Of a DNA stretch of 64,000 bases, positions 17,331-25,788 are shown piece by piece (the first letter of the stretch is position 1; the number at the start of each line of letters is the position of its first letter). The translations under genes and the position numbers were made by a program. Below the pieces are notes generated by a model that had not been told where the DNA came from, made no database searches, and saw only the letters and a list, made by a program, of their open reading frames with translations. The DNA comes from Nocardioides sp. YIM 152315 (GTDB lineage: Bacteria; Actinomycetota; Actinomycetes; Propionibacteriales; Nocardioidaceae), in contig NZ_JARGER010000042.1 of the NCBI RefSeq assembly GCF_029210375.1, forward strand, positions 62,001-126,000, read 5' to 3'.

Positions 17331-18463
17331 CGGATCGCCTCGACCGGCTCGTCGCCCGCGACCCGCTCGTGCCGGGCGGTGAGCCGGACGCCGGCGTCGT
17401 CGAAGACGTGCAGCCGCTCCCGGGGCACCCAGGCGACGACCTCGTCGCCGACGCCACCGACGGGCGGCGTCGACGTCACGGCGAACATCTCTCCGCCCGG
17501 TCCGTCGAGCGACACGATCCACGTGGACCCGGTCGGCAGGACGGCCGTCACCGTGACGGGGAAGGCGAGGCAGCCCTCCGGCACCGCCAAGTGGTCGGCC
17601 GCGAGCATGATCGACTCCGGTCGGATGCCGATGGTGCCCGCCTGGACCGCGAGCTCGGGGTCGGTGGCCGCCACGAAGTCCCAGATGGCCGCCGCGCCCG
17701 GAGCCGTCTCGCGGTCGAGCATGCACATCGGCGGCGACCCGACGAACTCGGCCACGAACGTGTTCGCGGGGCGCTCGTAGATCTCCATCGGCGCGGCGAG
17801 CTGCTGCAGCTCGCCGTCCTTCATCACCGCGATGTGGGTCGCCATCGTCATCGCCTCGAGCTGGTCGTGCGTCACGAAGACGACCGTGTGGCCCAGCTCG
17901 GCGTGCAGGCGCTTGAGCTCGGTCCGCATCTCGAGGCGGAGCGCCGCATCGAGGTTCGAGAGCGGCTCGTCGAGCAGCAGCACGTCGGGGCTGACCGCCA
18001 GCATCCGAGCCAGGGAGACGCGCTGCTGCTGGCCTCCGGAGAGCTGGGCGGGGTAGCGGTCGGCGTACTCCTCGATGTGCAGCGCCCGCATCGCCTCCGC
18101 GACCCGGCGCTCGCGCTCGGGTCGCGAGCACTTGCGCAGGCGCAGGCCGAAGTCGACGTTGCGTCGGACGGTCAGGTGCGGCCAGAGCGCGTAGCTCTGG
18201 AAGACGAATCCCATCTCGCGCTTCTCGGGTGGCACGAACCGGCCCTGTGCGACGGAGTCCAGCACCCGGTCGCCGACGCGGATCTCACCGGCGTCTGGCT
18301 GTTCGAGCCCCGCGATCATCCGCAGGGTGGTCGTCTTGCCGCACCCGGACGGACCGAGGAGGCAGGTGAAGGAGCCGTCGGGCACCTCCAGGTGCAGGTT
18401 GCGAACGGCCAGCTGGCCGGCGACGTAGCTCTTCTGTACGCCGCTCAGCTCGATGGTCGGCAT
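17327..18463 (-). CDS. ABC importer ATPase (FbpC/PotA type)
   Basis: 378 residues. Walker A GPSGCGKTT near residue 37, Q-loop FVFQSYALWPHLTV, signature LSGGQQQRVSLARM near 137, Walker B VLLLDEPLSNLDA and H-loop VTHDQ give a complete ATPase. The C-terminal 130 residues are a TOBE-type regulatory domain as in iron(III), polyamine and sugar-phosphate importers. It begins 12 bases after the permease stop and overlaps a HAD phosphatase gene. It energises uptake by the adjacent permease and binding protein. Confidence 0.92.
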   Translation of the reverse strand: MPTIELSGVQKSYVAGQLAVRNLHLEVPDGSFTCLLGPSGCGKTTTLRMIAGLEQPDAGEIRVGDRVLDSVAQGRFVPPEKREMGFVFQSYALWPHLTVRRNVDFGLRLRKCSRPERERRVAEAMRALHIEEYADRYPAQLSGGQQQRVSLARMLAVSPDVLLLDEPLSNLDAALRLEMRTELKRLHAELGHTVVFVTHDQLEAMTMATHIAVMKDGELQQLAAPMEIYERPANTFVAEFVGSPPMCMLDRETAPGAAAIWDFVAATDPELAVQAGTIGIRPESIMLAADHLAVPEGCLAFPVTVTAVLPTGSTWIVSLDGPGGEMFAVTSTPPVGGVGDEVVAWVPRERLHVFDDAGVRLTARHERVAGDEPVEAIR

Positions 18464-18475
18464 GTCAGTCCTTCC

Positions 18476-20329
18476 TCAGCCTTGCAGACCGGCAGCGAGG
18501 CTCGTGCCGGTGAGTCGTTGGGCGATGTAGGTCATGGTGAACGAGACGAATGCGATGACGAGCACGACGGCGTTGGCGAGCTGGGTGTAGCCGTACTCGA
18601 CCAGGTCGACCGAGAGCGTCGTGAGCAGCTGGGTCCCGCTCGTGGCGAGCATGATCACCACCGACAGCTCCTTGATGCCCGAGATGAACGGCATCACGAC
18701 ACCGACGGCGAGCGACCCCTTCTGGATCGGCATCACCACGCGGGTCGTACGCCGCCACCAGCCGGCGCCGCAGACCTGGGCGGCCTCCTCCGGTTCCCGG
18801 CCCAGCTGCATCATCGCGCTGATGCCGGCCCGGGACGAGAACGGGAGCTGGTTGACCACCATGGCCAGCACCAGGATCGTGAACGTGCCGTACAGCGCCG
18901 GGATCGGGCCGCGGGGCACCGCGAAGAGGGAGAGGTACGCCGCGGCGAAGGCGATGCCGGGCACCAGGTAGGGCAGGAACGCCGCCTGGCGCAGGAAGCT
19001 CGACAGCCGGGTGCCGGCCAGGCGGACGACGACGTAGCCGACCAGCAGGCCGAGCACCGCGCAGATGATCGACGCCAGGCCGACGATGCGCACGCTGTTC
19101 CACGCAGCGGTGTAGAGCTCCTCGCTCACCAGGATCCCCTGCGGGAAGCCCACGCTGTCCAGGTCGTCGCCGATCCAGAAGTCGAGCGTGAAGTTGGAGA
19201 GCTCGAAGCGCCCGGGCACCACCATGATCGTGCTGAGGAAGAGGGTGCCGAGCGGCACCACCACGCACAGCGTGAACACGCCGGCCGCCGCGAGGAACGC
19301 GGGGAGTCGCCACCGGCCGAGCCGGTTGACGCGGCCCATCGCCCCCTTGCCGCCGATCGTCACGAAGCGCCGGTACTCACGCACCAGGCGTGCGTCGATC
19401 AGCAGGATGCTGACGCCGATCACGACGATGGTCGCGGCCAGCACGGCGCCGACGCCGGTCTGGCGGGAGTTGATGCTCTGGTAGAGCGAGGTCGCCAGCA
19501 CGTTGTAGTCGACCGGGAGGCCGAGGATGTACGGCGTGCCGAACGTGCCGATCACCTTCGCGGTCACCAGCAGGATGGCCGACGTCAGCGCCGGTCGCAC
19601 CAGTGGCAGCACGATCTTGCGGTTGATCGTCCGGCGCGGTGCGCCGAGGATGCGCGCCGAGTCCTCGAGCTGGGAGTCCAGCCGGCGCAGCGCGTTGCCC
19701 ACGAGCAGGAGCACGAACGGGAAGTAGTGCATGCCGAGGGTGATGATGATCGGCACCCGGCCGTAGGCCAGCCAGTCCGGGGGAGTCGCCCCGAGGGCCT
19801 CCATCAGGCCGAGCTGTCCACCGACTCGCCGGTTCTTGAAGATCGTGAGCCAGGCCAGCGCGAACGTCCAGGAGGGCAGGATGTAGGGGACGACGAGCGC
19901 GGTGGCGAACCACTTGCGCCCGAACATGTCGGTGCGGGCCAGGAGCCACGCCATCGAGCCGCCGAGCAGGAGTGCGATGACCGTCGTGCCGACGACCACG
20001 ACGAGCGTGTTGACCAACGGCTCCCAGAAGAGGAGCTCCGAGATCGGTGAGCGGAAGACGCGCCACAGATAGTAGGTCGTCCACTCCCCGGGATCCTTCT
20101 GCGCCCGCTGTTGGTCGCCGTACTGGACCTGCAGGCCGTCGATGACCAACGTGATGATCGGCACGACGACGAGGTAGGCAAGGACCGCCGTCAGCACGAT
20201 GCCGATGGCCAGTGTCGGGTCGTGGCGCGCGACGTTCAGTCTGTAGCGCAGCCGGGCCACCCGCGACGGGCGGTCGGGCGGCTCCTGCGTCGCGTTCGGC
20301 CGTTCCCGGGCCTCGACGGACATGTTCAC
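18476..20329 (-). CDS. ABC importer permease, two fused transmembrane units (FbpB type)
   Basis: 617 residues with two homologous six-helix units. Each has a cytoplasmic EAA loop: GAPRRTINRKIVLPLVRPAL near 245 and GAGWWRRTTRVVMPIQKGSL near 535. This fused architecture is typical of FbpB/AfuB/PotBC-like permeases for iron(III), phosphonates and sugar phosphates. The N-terminal cytoplasmic tail of about 50 residues precedes the first helix (LAIGIVLTAVLAYLVVVPII). It pairs with the upstream binding lipoprotein and downstream ATPase; the phosphatases further downstream point to a phosphorylated organic substrate. Confidence 0.92.
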   Translation of the reverse strand: MNMSVEARERPNATQEPPDRPSRVARLRYRLNVARHDPTLAIGIVLTAVLAYLVVVPIITLVIDGLQVQYGDQQRAQKDPGEWTTYYLWRVFRSPISELLFWEPLVNTLVVVVGTTVIALLLGGSMAWLLARTDMFGRKWFATALVVPYILPSWTFALAWLTIFKNRRVGGQLGLMEALGATPPDWLAYGRVPIIITLGMHYFPFVLLLVGNALRRLDSQLEDSARILGAPRRTINRKIVLPLVRPALTSAILLVTAKVIGTFGTPYILGLPVDYNVLATSLYQSINSRQTGVGAVLAATIVVIGVSILLIDARLVREYRRFVTIGGKGAMGRVNRLGRWRLPAFLAAAGVFTLCVVVPLGTLFLSTIMVVPGRFELSNFTLDFWIGDDLDSVGFPQGILVSEELYTAAWNSVRIVGLASIICAVLGLLVGYVVVRLAGTRLSSFLRQAAFLPYLVPGIAFAAAYLSLFAVPRGPIPALYGTFTILVLAMVVNQLPFSSRAGISAMMQLGREPEEAAQVCGAGWWRRTTRVVMPIQKGSLAVGVVMPFISGIKELSVVIMLATSGTQLLTTLSVDLVEYGYTQLANAVVLVIAFVSFTMTYIAQRLTGTSLAAGLQG

Positions 20330-20378
20330 CTCTCGGGGGTTGGGCGCGCGAGGGCGCGCGATCGAACTCGAACGAGTG

Positions 20379-20410
20379 CTGCCCGGGACGGGCGACCCCG
20401 CCCCGGGCAG
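20379..20410 (-). promoter_or_regulatory. stem-loop between binding-protein and permease genes
   Basis: A perfect 9-bp stem, CTGCCCGGG (20379-20387) with CCCGGGCAG (20402-20410), starts seven bases after the binding-protein stop on the minus strand and has no U-tract. Such hairpins commonly protect the upstream mRNA or partly terminate transcription, giving more binding protein than permease. Confidence 0.5.
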
Positions 20411-20416
20411 TCGCGG

Positions 20417-21604
20417 TCAGCCGGAGTAGCTCAGCCGCCAGAAGTCCTGCATGTCAGGACGGATCTGGCCGTTCGCCTGAGCCGTGTCGGTCCCGAAGAC
20501 CAGCAGGTCCTCGAGGTACTCCGACACGCCGGACGGGTCGTCGGCAGCCAGCGGAACATCGCTGTTGCCGGAGATCTTGCCGTCGCTGACCTGGGGCTCG
20601 ATGCCCTCGGCGGTCATCATGTAGTGGATCCAGAGCTTCGCCGAGTTCGGCGCTTCGGTGCCCGTGGCCATCACGATCGACTTCGGGTAGGCGTAGCCGA
20701 CCCACGGGGAGACCTCACAGATCTCCAGCGCATAGTCCTTGTCCTCCAGGTCGCGGAACTTGGCGACGCTCATCAGACCGATCGGCGGGTCGTCCTGCCC
20801 GCGGACTCCGACGGACGCCACCAGCGTCTCCTCGTCGGCGAAGATCTTCGGCTGGTTCTCGCCGAGCCGCTTGATCCACTCCCACGCGGCGTTCTCCTCG
20901 CTGGTCTCAAGGGTCTCGTCGTACTGGGAGGCATAGGCGCCCTCGAGGTCGTCGGCACCGCGGATCGTGAGCTCGCTGAACCAGTCGGTCAGATCCGGCT
21001 CGTTGAGGGGGTCGCCCATGGCGAAGTTGCCCTGCCACTCGTCCTCGGTGAGTTCCCAAATGTTCGAGATGGGGCACTCATCGGGGTAGGTCTCATTGTT
21101 GTAGACAAACACGGACGGGCTGACGACGGCCACCAGCGGGTTCTTCTGCGGGATGGTGTCGGCGAGGTCCGGCGGGATCCAGTTGGTGGCGACTTCCTGG
21201 GGGAAGAGCTCGTTGACGATGCTCGCGATGTCCGAGATCACGGCGACGTCCACGGTGACGTTGTCGGCCTGCGCCTCGCGGATCATCTTCTCGACGGTGT
21301 CGGGGGCGTCGGACTTGATGCCCTCGGTCTCGATGCCGTACTTCTTCTCGAAGTTGGCCGCGATATCCTCCACTGCTCCCGTGCTGTCGTAGACGGTGAG
21401 CTTCTTGCCCTCCGCCTGCGCGGCCTCCACCAGCTCGTCCAGGTCGAAGTTCTGATCGATCTCGACCGTCGGACTGGCTGCCGACGTCTGTCCGGTCGCC
21501 TCGCTGCCCTCGTCCTCGCTGGACGGCGCACACGCGGCGAGTGTTGCTCCCGAGAGGGTGGCAGCCATCACGACCCCCGTGATGCGAATCCGTGCTCGTC
21601 TCAT
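20417..21604 (-). CDS. ABC importer substrate-binding lipoprotein (AfuA/FbpA-like)
   Basis: 395 residues. A signal peptide with lipobox LAAC near residues 22-25 anchors it to the membrane outside the cell. The mature part opens KKLTVYDSTGAVEDIAANFE, the pattern of class-II binding proteins of the iron(III)/AfuA/putrescine group, and continues with NELFPQEVATNWIP and the late hinge region WVGYAYPKSIVMATG. AfuA-type members bind hexose phosphates. With phytase and phosphatases nearby I infer an inositol phosphate or related ligand; inositol itself or iron are alternatives. It heads the operon with permease, ATPase and three phosphatases, and an operator site overlaps its promoter region. Confidence 0.88.
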   Translation of the reverse strand: MRRARIRITGVVMAATLSGATLAACAPSSEDEGSEATGQTSAASPTVEIDQNFDLDELVEAAQAEGKKLTVYDSTGAVEDIAANFEKKYGIETEGIKSDAPDTVEKMIREAQADNVTVDVAVISDIASIVNELFPQEVATNWIPPDLADTIPQKNPLVAVVSPSVFVYNNETYPDECPISNIWELTEDEWQGNFAMGDPLNEPDLTDWFSELTIRGADDLEGAYASQYDETLETSEENAAWEWIKRLGENQPKIFADEETLVASVGVRGQDDPPIGLMSVAKFRDLEDKDYALEICEVSPWVGYAYPKSIVMATGTEAPNSAKLWIHYMMTAEGIEPQVSDGKISGNSDVPLAADDPSGVSEYLEDLLVFGTDTAQANGQIRPDMQDFWRLSYSG

Positions 21605-21721
21605 ATGTCAGTTCCTCGTTCTCGGGTCACGAGCGCCAAGCAGAGACGGAGCCGGGTCCGAATCTCTCCTAGACACACCGCGACATGACGTGCCTCACAC
21701 CTTCTAGCCACTCCGACCCTT

Positions 21722-21731
21722 TGTCAAGACA
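21722..21731. promoter_or_regulatory. TGTC-NN-GACA operator (transporter operon side)
   Basis: TGTCAAGACA in the divergent region between the binding-protein gene (start 21604) and iolA (start 21842). On the minus strand it contains TTGACA, which could be the -35 box of the transporter operon, as in the phytase promoter; TAGAAG 15 bases further on is a possible but poorly spaced -10. Confidence 0.58.
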
Positions 21732-21814
21732 TACGTACTAATGCACGCAGTGAGGTGGCCATCCGCGATGGAGACGAGTGCGCCGGCGAACACAGCGGTG
21801 TGTTATTGTCCGAA

Positions 21815-21824
21815 TGTCAGGACA
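21815..21824. promoter_or_regulatory. TGTC-NN-GACA operator (iolA)
   Basis: TGTCAGGACA, 17 bases before the iolA ATG, lying inside a wider inverted repeat TTGTCC (21806-21811) and GGACAA (21820-21825). Repressor bound here would block initiation or elongation into iolA. Confidence 0.58.
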
Positions 21825-21841
21825 AAGATCGAAAGGACATC

Positions 21842-23344
21842 ATGGCTGCCCTTGCTCGCGTCACCCACTACATTGACGGCTCTTCATGGGACGGTCCAGC
21901 TGAACGTTCGAGCACGATCTACAACCCGGCGACCGGCAGGGCCACGAGCGTCCTCGACCTGGCCGACTCCGACGTCGTGGATACCGCCGTGGCCTCGGCG
22001 AGGCGAGCGTGGCAGGACGGCTGGGGCACGATGTCGCTCACGAAGCGGACGAAGATTCTGTTCCGGTTCCACGAGCTGCTCGATCGCGACAAGGAGCGCA
22101 TCGCCGCACTCATCACCGCCGAGCACGGCAAGGTTCTGGACGATGCCCTCGGCGAGGTCGTCCGCGGCCTTGAGGTGGTGGAGTTCGCGTGCGGCATCCC
22201 GCAGCTGCTCAAGGGCGGATTCAGCGTGAATGCCTCGACCAACGTTGACGTCTACTCCACCCGTCAGAGTCTGGGGGTGGTTGCCGTGATCTCGCCGTTC
22301 AACTTTCCCGCCATGGTCCCGCTCTGGTTCGTCCCGGTCGCCGTGGCCTGCGGCAACGCTGTCGTCGTCAAGCCGAGCGAGAAGGATCCCAGCGCCACCA
22401 TCGCGCTTGCCGAGCTCTGGCGCGAGGCCGGCCTGCCGGACGGTGTCGTCAATGTTGTCAACGGGGACAGGGAGGCCGTGGACGCACTGATCGCCCATCC
22501 CGAAGTCAAGGCCGTGTCCTTCGTAGGCTCGACCCCGATCGCGAGGTACGTCTACGAGACGGCCACGGCGCATGGGAAGCGGGTCCAGGCGCTCGGTGGG
22601 GCGAAGAACCACATGCTCGTGCTCCCCGATGCCGACCTCGACCTGGCCGCTGACGCGGCGGTCAACGCCGGATTCGGATCCGCGGGGGAGCGGTGCATGG
22701 CGATCTCGGCGCTCGTCGTCGTCGACACCGTCGCGGATCGGCTTGTCCGCAAGATCAAGGAGCGCATGGGTGCGCTGCGGATCGGCGACGGCACGCGCGG
22801 ATGCGACATGGGGCCACTGGTGACCAGCGAGCATCGAGACAGGGTCCGCTCGTATGTCGATGCCGGCGCCGAGGAAGGCGCTGAGTTGGTCGTCGACGGT
22901 CGCGTCGGCGTCTTCGACGCAGACGGTGACGGGTTCTTCTTGGCGCCGACGCTCTTCGACAAGGTCACGGCCGACATGTCGATCTACGCCGACGAGATCT
23001 TCGGCCCCGTGCTGTCGGTGCTCAGGGTTTCTTCCTACGAGGAAGGTCTCGACCTCATCAATGCCAACCCCTATGGCAACGGGACCGCGATCTTCACCAA
23101 CGACGGCGGGGCCGCCCGCCGTTTCCAGAACGAGGTCGAGGTCGGGATGGTCGGTGTCAACGTCCCGATCCCGGTCCCGGTCGCCTACCACTCGTTCGGC
23201 GGCTGGAAGGACAGCCTCTTCGGTGACACGCACGCTTACGGCACCGAAGGTGTGCACTTCTTCACCCGCGGCAAGGTCGTCACCTCTCGCTGGCTCGGCC
23301 CCAGCCACGGTGGACTCGATCTCGGCTTCCCCGCACACGACTGA
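21842..23344 (+). CDS. iolA: malonate-semialdehyde / methylmalonate-semialdehyde dehydrogenase (CoA-acylating)
   Basis: 500 residues from an ATG with GAAAGGA upstream. The aldehyde dehydrogenase fold is complete: SPFNFPAMVPLWFVPVAVAC near 150, FVGSTPIARYV near 225, the catalytic Cys in GERCMAISA near 285, and IFGPVLSVLRV near 385. The GGAKNHMLVLPDAD segment is typical of the CoA-dependent MMSDH class. It turns malonate semialdehyde from the DKGP aldolase into acetyl-CoA and CO2. It is divergent from the importer operon, and its stop lies about 150 bases before the integrase remnant. Confidence 0.92.
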   Translation: MAALARVTHYIDGSSWDGPAERSSTIYNPATGRATSVLDLADSDVVDTAVASARRAWQDGWGTMSLTKRTKILFRFHELLDRDKERIAALITAEHGKVLDDALGEVVRGLEVVEFACGIPQLLKGGFSVNASTNVDVYSTRQSLGVVAVISPFNFPAMVPLWFVPVAVACGNAVVVKPSEKDPSATIALAELWREAGLPDGVVNVVNGDREAVDALIAHPEVKAVSFVGSTPIARYVYETATAHGKRVQALGGAKNHMLVLPDADLDLAADAAVNAGFGSAGERCMAISALVVVDTVADRLVRKIKERMGALRIGDGTRGCDMGPLVTSEHRDRVRSYVDAGAEEGAELVVDGRVGVFDADGDGFFLAPTLFDKVTADMSIYADEIFGPVLSVLRVSSYEEGLDLINANPYGNGTAIFTNDGGAARRFQNEVEVGMVGVNVPIPVPVAYHSFGGWKDSLFGDTHAYGTEGVHFFTRGKVVTSRWLGPSHGGLDLGFPAHD

Positions 23345-23491
23345 ACCCGGGAAGCTGGACTGGCTCGGCCCGACCGCCCGTGTATCCGGGCCGACCGGAC
23401 TGGCCGGGGCATCCAGCTCGCCGGCCGCATTCGGCCGCGCGTCCGTGCTCCCTGCCAGGCTCGAGCGGCGCATCTACGGTCGAACTTTGCG

Positions 23492-23650
23492 ACACTCGGT
23501 CTTGGGCACCTCGGTGAGGACGACGGGTCGGCCAAGACCCCGCTGGACACGTACAGCCACCTGTGGCCGGACAGCGACGACAGCACGCGAGCCGCCATCA
23601 GCGCTGTGATGGCGGCTCGTGAGCTGGAACTTGCGGGCTCTGCGGACTGA
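23492..23650 (+). pseudogene. tyrosine integrase, C-terminal remnant
   Basis: In one frame 52 codons before TGA 23648-23650 read GHLGEDDGSAK, then TPLDTYSHLWPDSDDSTRAA and a helical tail ending LAGSAD. TYSHLWPD is the catalytic-Tyr box and GH the preceding catalytic region of actinobacterial phage/ICE integrases. There is no start codon and nothing integrase-like upstream, so only the last sixth of the gene survives. Its position 50 bases from the att-like repeat in the glnA 3' end is where an integrase gene normally lies. Confidence 0.75.
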
Positions 23651-23697
23651 CGAGGGTCAGTAGAAGCGTTTTCCGCTGGTCAGAGGCCTAGTGGACT

Positions 23698-25116
23698 CTA
23701 GATGTCGTAGTAGAGCTCGAACTCGTGCGGGTGCGGGCGCAGCTGCACGGGGGCGATCTCGTTGGTGCGCTTGTAGTCGATCCAGGTCTCGATGAGGTCG
23801 GGCGTGAAGACGTTGCCGACGGTGAGGAAGTCGTGGTCGGCCTCGAGGGCGTCGAGGACAGCGCCCAGGGAGGTCGGGACCTGGTCGATCTCGGCCATCT
23901 CGTCCGGCGGGAGCTCGTAGATGTCCTTGTCGATCGGCGCGGGCGGCTCGACCTTGTTCTTGATGCCGTCGACACCGGCGAGCATCAGGGCCGAGAACGC
24001 GAGGTAGGGGTTCGCCGACGGGTCGGGGAAGCGGCACTCGACGCGCTTGGCCTTCGGGTTCGAGCCGGTGATCGGGATGCGGACCGAGGCCGAGCGGTTG
24101 CGCGAGGAGTAGACCAGCGAGATCGGGGCTTCGAAGCCCGGCACGAGCCGATGGTAGGAGTTCACCGAGGGGTTGGTGAACGCCAGCAGTGACGGGGCGT
24201 GCTTGAGGATGCCGCCGATGTACCAGCGCGCGAGGTCGGAGAGGCCGCCGTACCCGGTCTCGTCGTAGAACAGCGGGTCGCCGTCCTTCCAGAGCGACTG
24301 GTGGACGTGCATGCCCGAGCCGTTGTCGCCGAAGATCGGCTTCGGCATGAAGGTCACGGACTTGCCGGCCTCCCACGCGGTGTTCTTGATGAGGTACTTG
24401 AACTTCATCACGTCGTCGGCGGCCTTGAGCAGCGTGTCGAACCGGTAGTTGATCTCCGCCTGGCCCGCGGTGCCGACCTCGTGGTGGGAGCGCTCGACGA
24501 GGAGGCCGCACGCCTCGAGGTTCTTCACCATGTCGTCGCGCAGGTCGCCGTAGTGGTCGTACGGCGCGACCGGGAAGTAGCCGCCCTTGAAGCGGGTCTT
24601 GTAGCCGCGGTTGTCGCCCTCCTTGCCCGAGTTCCACCAGCCCTCGACGGAGTCGATGTGGTAGAAGCCCTCGTTGGCGGCGGTGGAGTAGCGGACGTTG
24701 TCGAAGATGTAGAACTCCGCCTCCGGCGCGAAGAACGCGGTGTCCGCGATGCCGGTGGTGTTCAGGTACGCGAGCGCCTTGCGCGCGATGTTGCGCGGGT
24801 CGCGGGAGTAGGCCTCGCCCGTGATCGGGTCGTGGATGAAGAAGCTCAGGTTCAGCGTCTTGGCGGTGCGGAACGGGTCGACGTACGCCGTGGACGGGTC
24901 CGGGAACAGCGCCATGTCGGACTCGTTGATCGCCTGGAAGCCGCGGATCGAGGACCCGTCGAAGGCGAGGCCGTCCTCGAAGACGGAGGCGTCGAACGAC
25001 GACACGGGCACGGTGAAGTGCTGCTCGATACCGGGCAGGTCGACGAAGCGCACGTCGACCATCTCGACGCCCTCGTCTTTGATGAACTTGAGCAGCTCGT
25101 CGCTGTTCTGGAACAT
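23698..25116 (-). CDS. glnA: glutamine synthetase, type I
   Basis: 472 residues from ATG 25116 with AGGAGGACG upstream; an earlier in-frame ATG at 25185 is rejected because it lacks such a site and MFQNSDELLKF is the family start. Conserved elements: FDGSSIRGF near 50, EAEFYIFD near 125, GYFPVAPYD, the ATP/metal region GSGMHVHQSLW near 265, NSYHRLVPGFEAP near 315, RIPITGSNPKAKRVECRFPD, and the adenylylation site IYELPPDE near 393. It makes glutamine from glutamate and ammonia. A perfect GlnR box precedes it. Its last codons double as the right att-like repeat. Confidence 0.97.
   Translation of the reverse strand: MFQNSDELLKFIKDEGVEMVDVRFVDLPGIEQHFTVPVSSFDASVFEDGLAFDGSSIRGFQAINESDMALFPDPSTAYVDPFRTAKTLNLSFFIHDPITGEAYSRDPRNIARKALAYLNTTGIADTAFFAPEAEFYIFDNVRYSTAANEGFYHIDSVEGWWNSGKEGDNRGYKTRFKGGYFPVAPYDHYGDLRDDMVKNLEACGLLVERSHHEVGTAGQAEINYRFDTLLKAADDVMKFKYLIKNTAWEAGKSVTFMPKPIFGDNGSGMHVHQSLWKDGDPLFYDETGYGGLSDLARWYIGGILKHAPSLLAFTNPSVNSYHRLVPGFEAPISLVYSSRNRSASVRIPITGSNPKAKRVECRFPDPSANPYLAFSALMLAGVDGIKNKVEPPAPIDKDIYELPPDEMAEIDQVPTSLGAVLDALEADHDFLTVGNVFTPDLIETWIDYKRTNEIAPVQLRPHPHEFELYYDI
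23700..23712 (+). repeat. 13-bp direct repeat, right att-like copy (glnA 3' end)
   Basis: AGATGTCGTAGTA, identical to 3201-3213. On the minus strand it encodes the final YYDI of glnA. A shared fragment GGTCAGAGGCC precedes both copies (3167-3177 and 23678-23688). Confidence 0.6.
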
Positions 25117-25216
25117 TCGTCCTCCTTGGCTGCCCGGGCGGGCGGCCGGCGTGGTGCGGGTAGACGACCGCAGCGACGCTGCCACGGGCGGATGTCCGGC
25201 AACGTATGCACGGGCA

Positions 25217-25254
25217 GTTTCTCGACCGTATCTGGTTTGTTTCCGGCATGTAAC
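25217..25254 (-). promoter_or_regulatory. GlnR box upstream of glnA
   Basis: Read on the minus strand: GTTAC (25254-25250), six bases, GAAAC (25243-25239), six bases, GATAC (25232-25228), six bases, GAAAC (25221-25217). This is the a-b-a-b pattern gTnAC-n6-GaAAc known for the actinobacterial nitrogen regulator GlnR, with correct spacing throughout. It lies about 100 bases before the glnA start and about 35 bases from the promoter of the divergent RDD gene. Confidence 0.85.
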
Positions 25255-25289
25255 AGATGCCCGATGGCCGGTCAGGGACCGCCGCCGCC

Positions 25290-25295
25290 TACGCT
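25290..25295 (+). promoter_or_regulatory. -10 element of leaderless RDD gene
   Basis: TACGCT followed by seven bases and the GTG at 25303; supports the shorter start over an ATG at 25264. Confidence 0.55.
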
Positions 25296-25302
25296 GGCGC
25301 CC

Positions 25303-25713
25303 GTGTCAGCGCCCGACGTCCTTCCCTACGAGACCGCGTCCTGGGGGCGCCGCGCGCTCGCGCTCCTGGTCGACTGGTTCGCCTGCGTGGCGGCGGTCAG
25401 CCTCTTCACGCCGGTCTTCGGTACGACGGGCGGGACGGGCAGCTTCTGGACCCTGCTCGTCTTCGTCGTGGAGTCGGCGCTGCTGACCACGACGGTCGGC
25501 GGGTCGTTCGGCAAGATGCTGACCCGGCTGCGGACCGTCCGGGTCGACGGCGGCGGCCGACTCGACCCGTTGCGCTCGCTCGCCCGGGCCATCCTCGTGG
25601 CCCTCGTAATCCCACCGCTGGTGTTCCGGCCCGACCGGCGGGGCCTGCACGACCTCGCGGCGGGCACCGCGACGGTCACGCTCCAGGAGGCCGCCACCCG
25701 TCCGGGACAATAA
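25303..25713 (+). CDS. RDD family membrane protein
   Basis: 136 residues from GTG 25303. The RDD pattern is visible: SWGRRALALLVDWFACVAA (Arg/Asp in helix 1), a second helix WTLLVFVVESALLTTTVGGS, KMLTRLRTVRVDGG, a third hydrophobic segment AILVALVIPPLVF and the closing DRRGLHDLAAGT. The function of most RDD proteins is unknown; some exchange ions. Divergent from glnA across the GlnR-box region. Confidence 0.82.
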   Translation: MSAPDVLPYETASWGRRALALLVDWFACVAAVSLFTPVFGTTGGTGSFWTLLVFVVESALLTTTVGGSFGKMLTRLRTVRVDGGGRLDPLRSLARAILVALVIPPLVFRPDRRGLHDLAAGTATVTLQEAATRPGQ

Positions 25714-25788
25714 CCCGGCCGGAGGTTTCGGCATTTGGCCCCGGAGGAGATGCTGGACCCACCACCACCCGCTCCAGGAAGGCACGCC

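Noticed and set aside
17369..20050. An 893-codon plus-strand frame opposite the ABC transporter genes
   Set aside because: Low-complexity Arg/His/Asp/Gly composition and no recognisable motif; the minus strand carries complete ABC ATPase and permease signatures.
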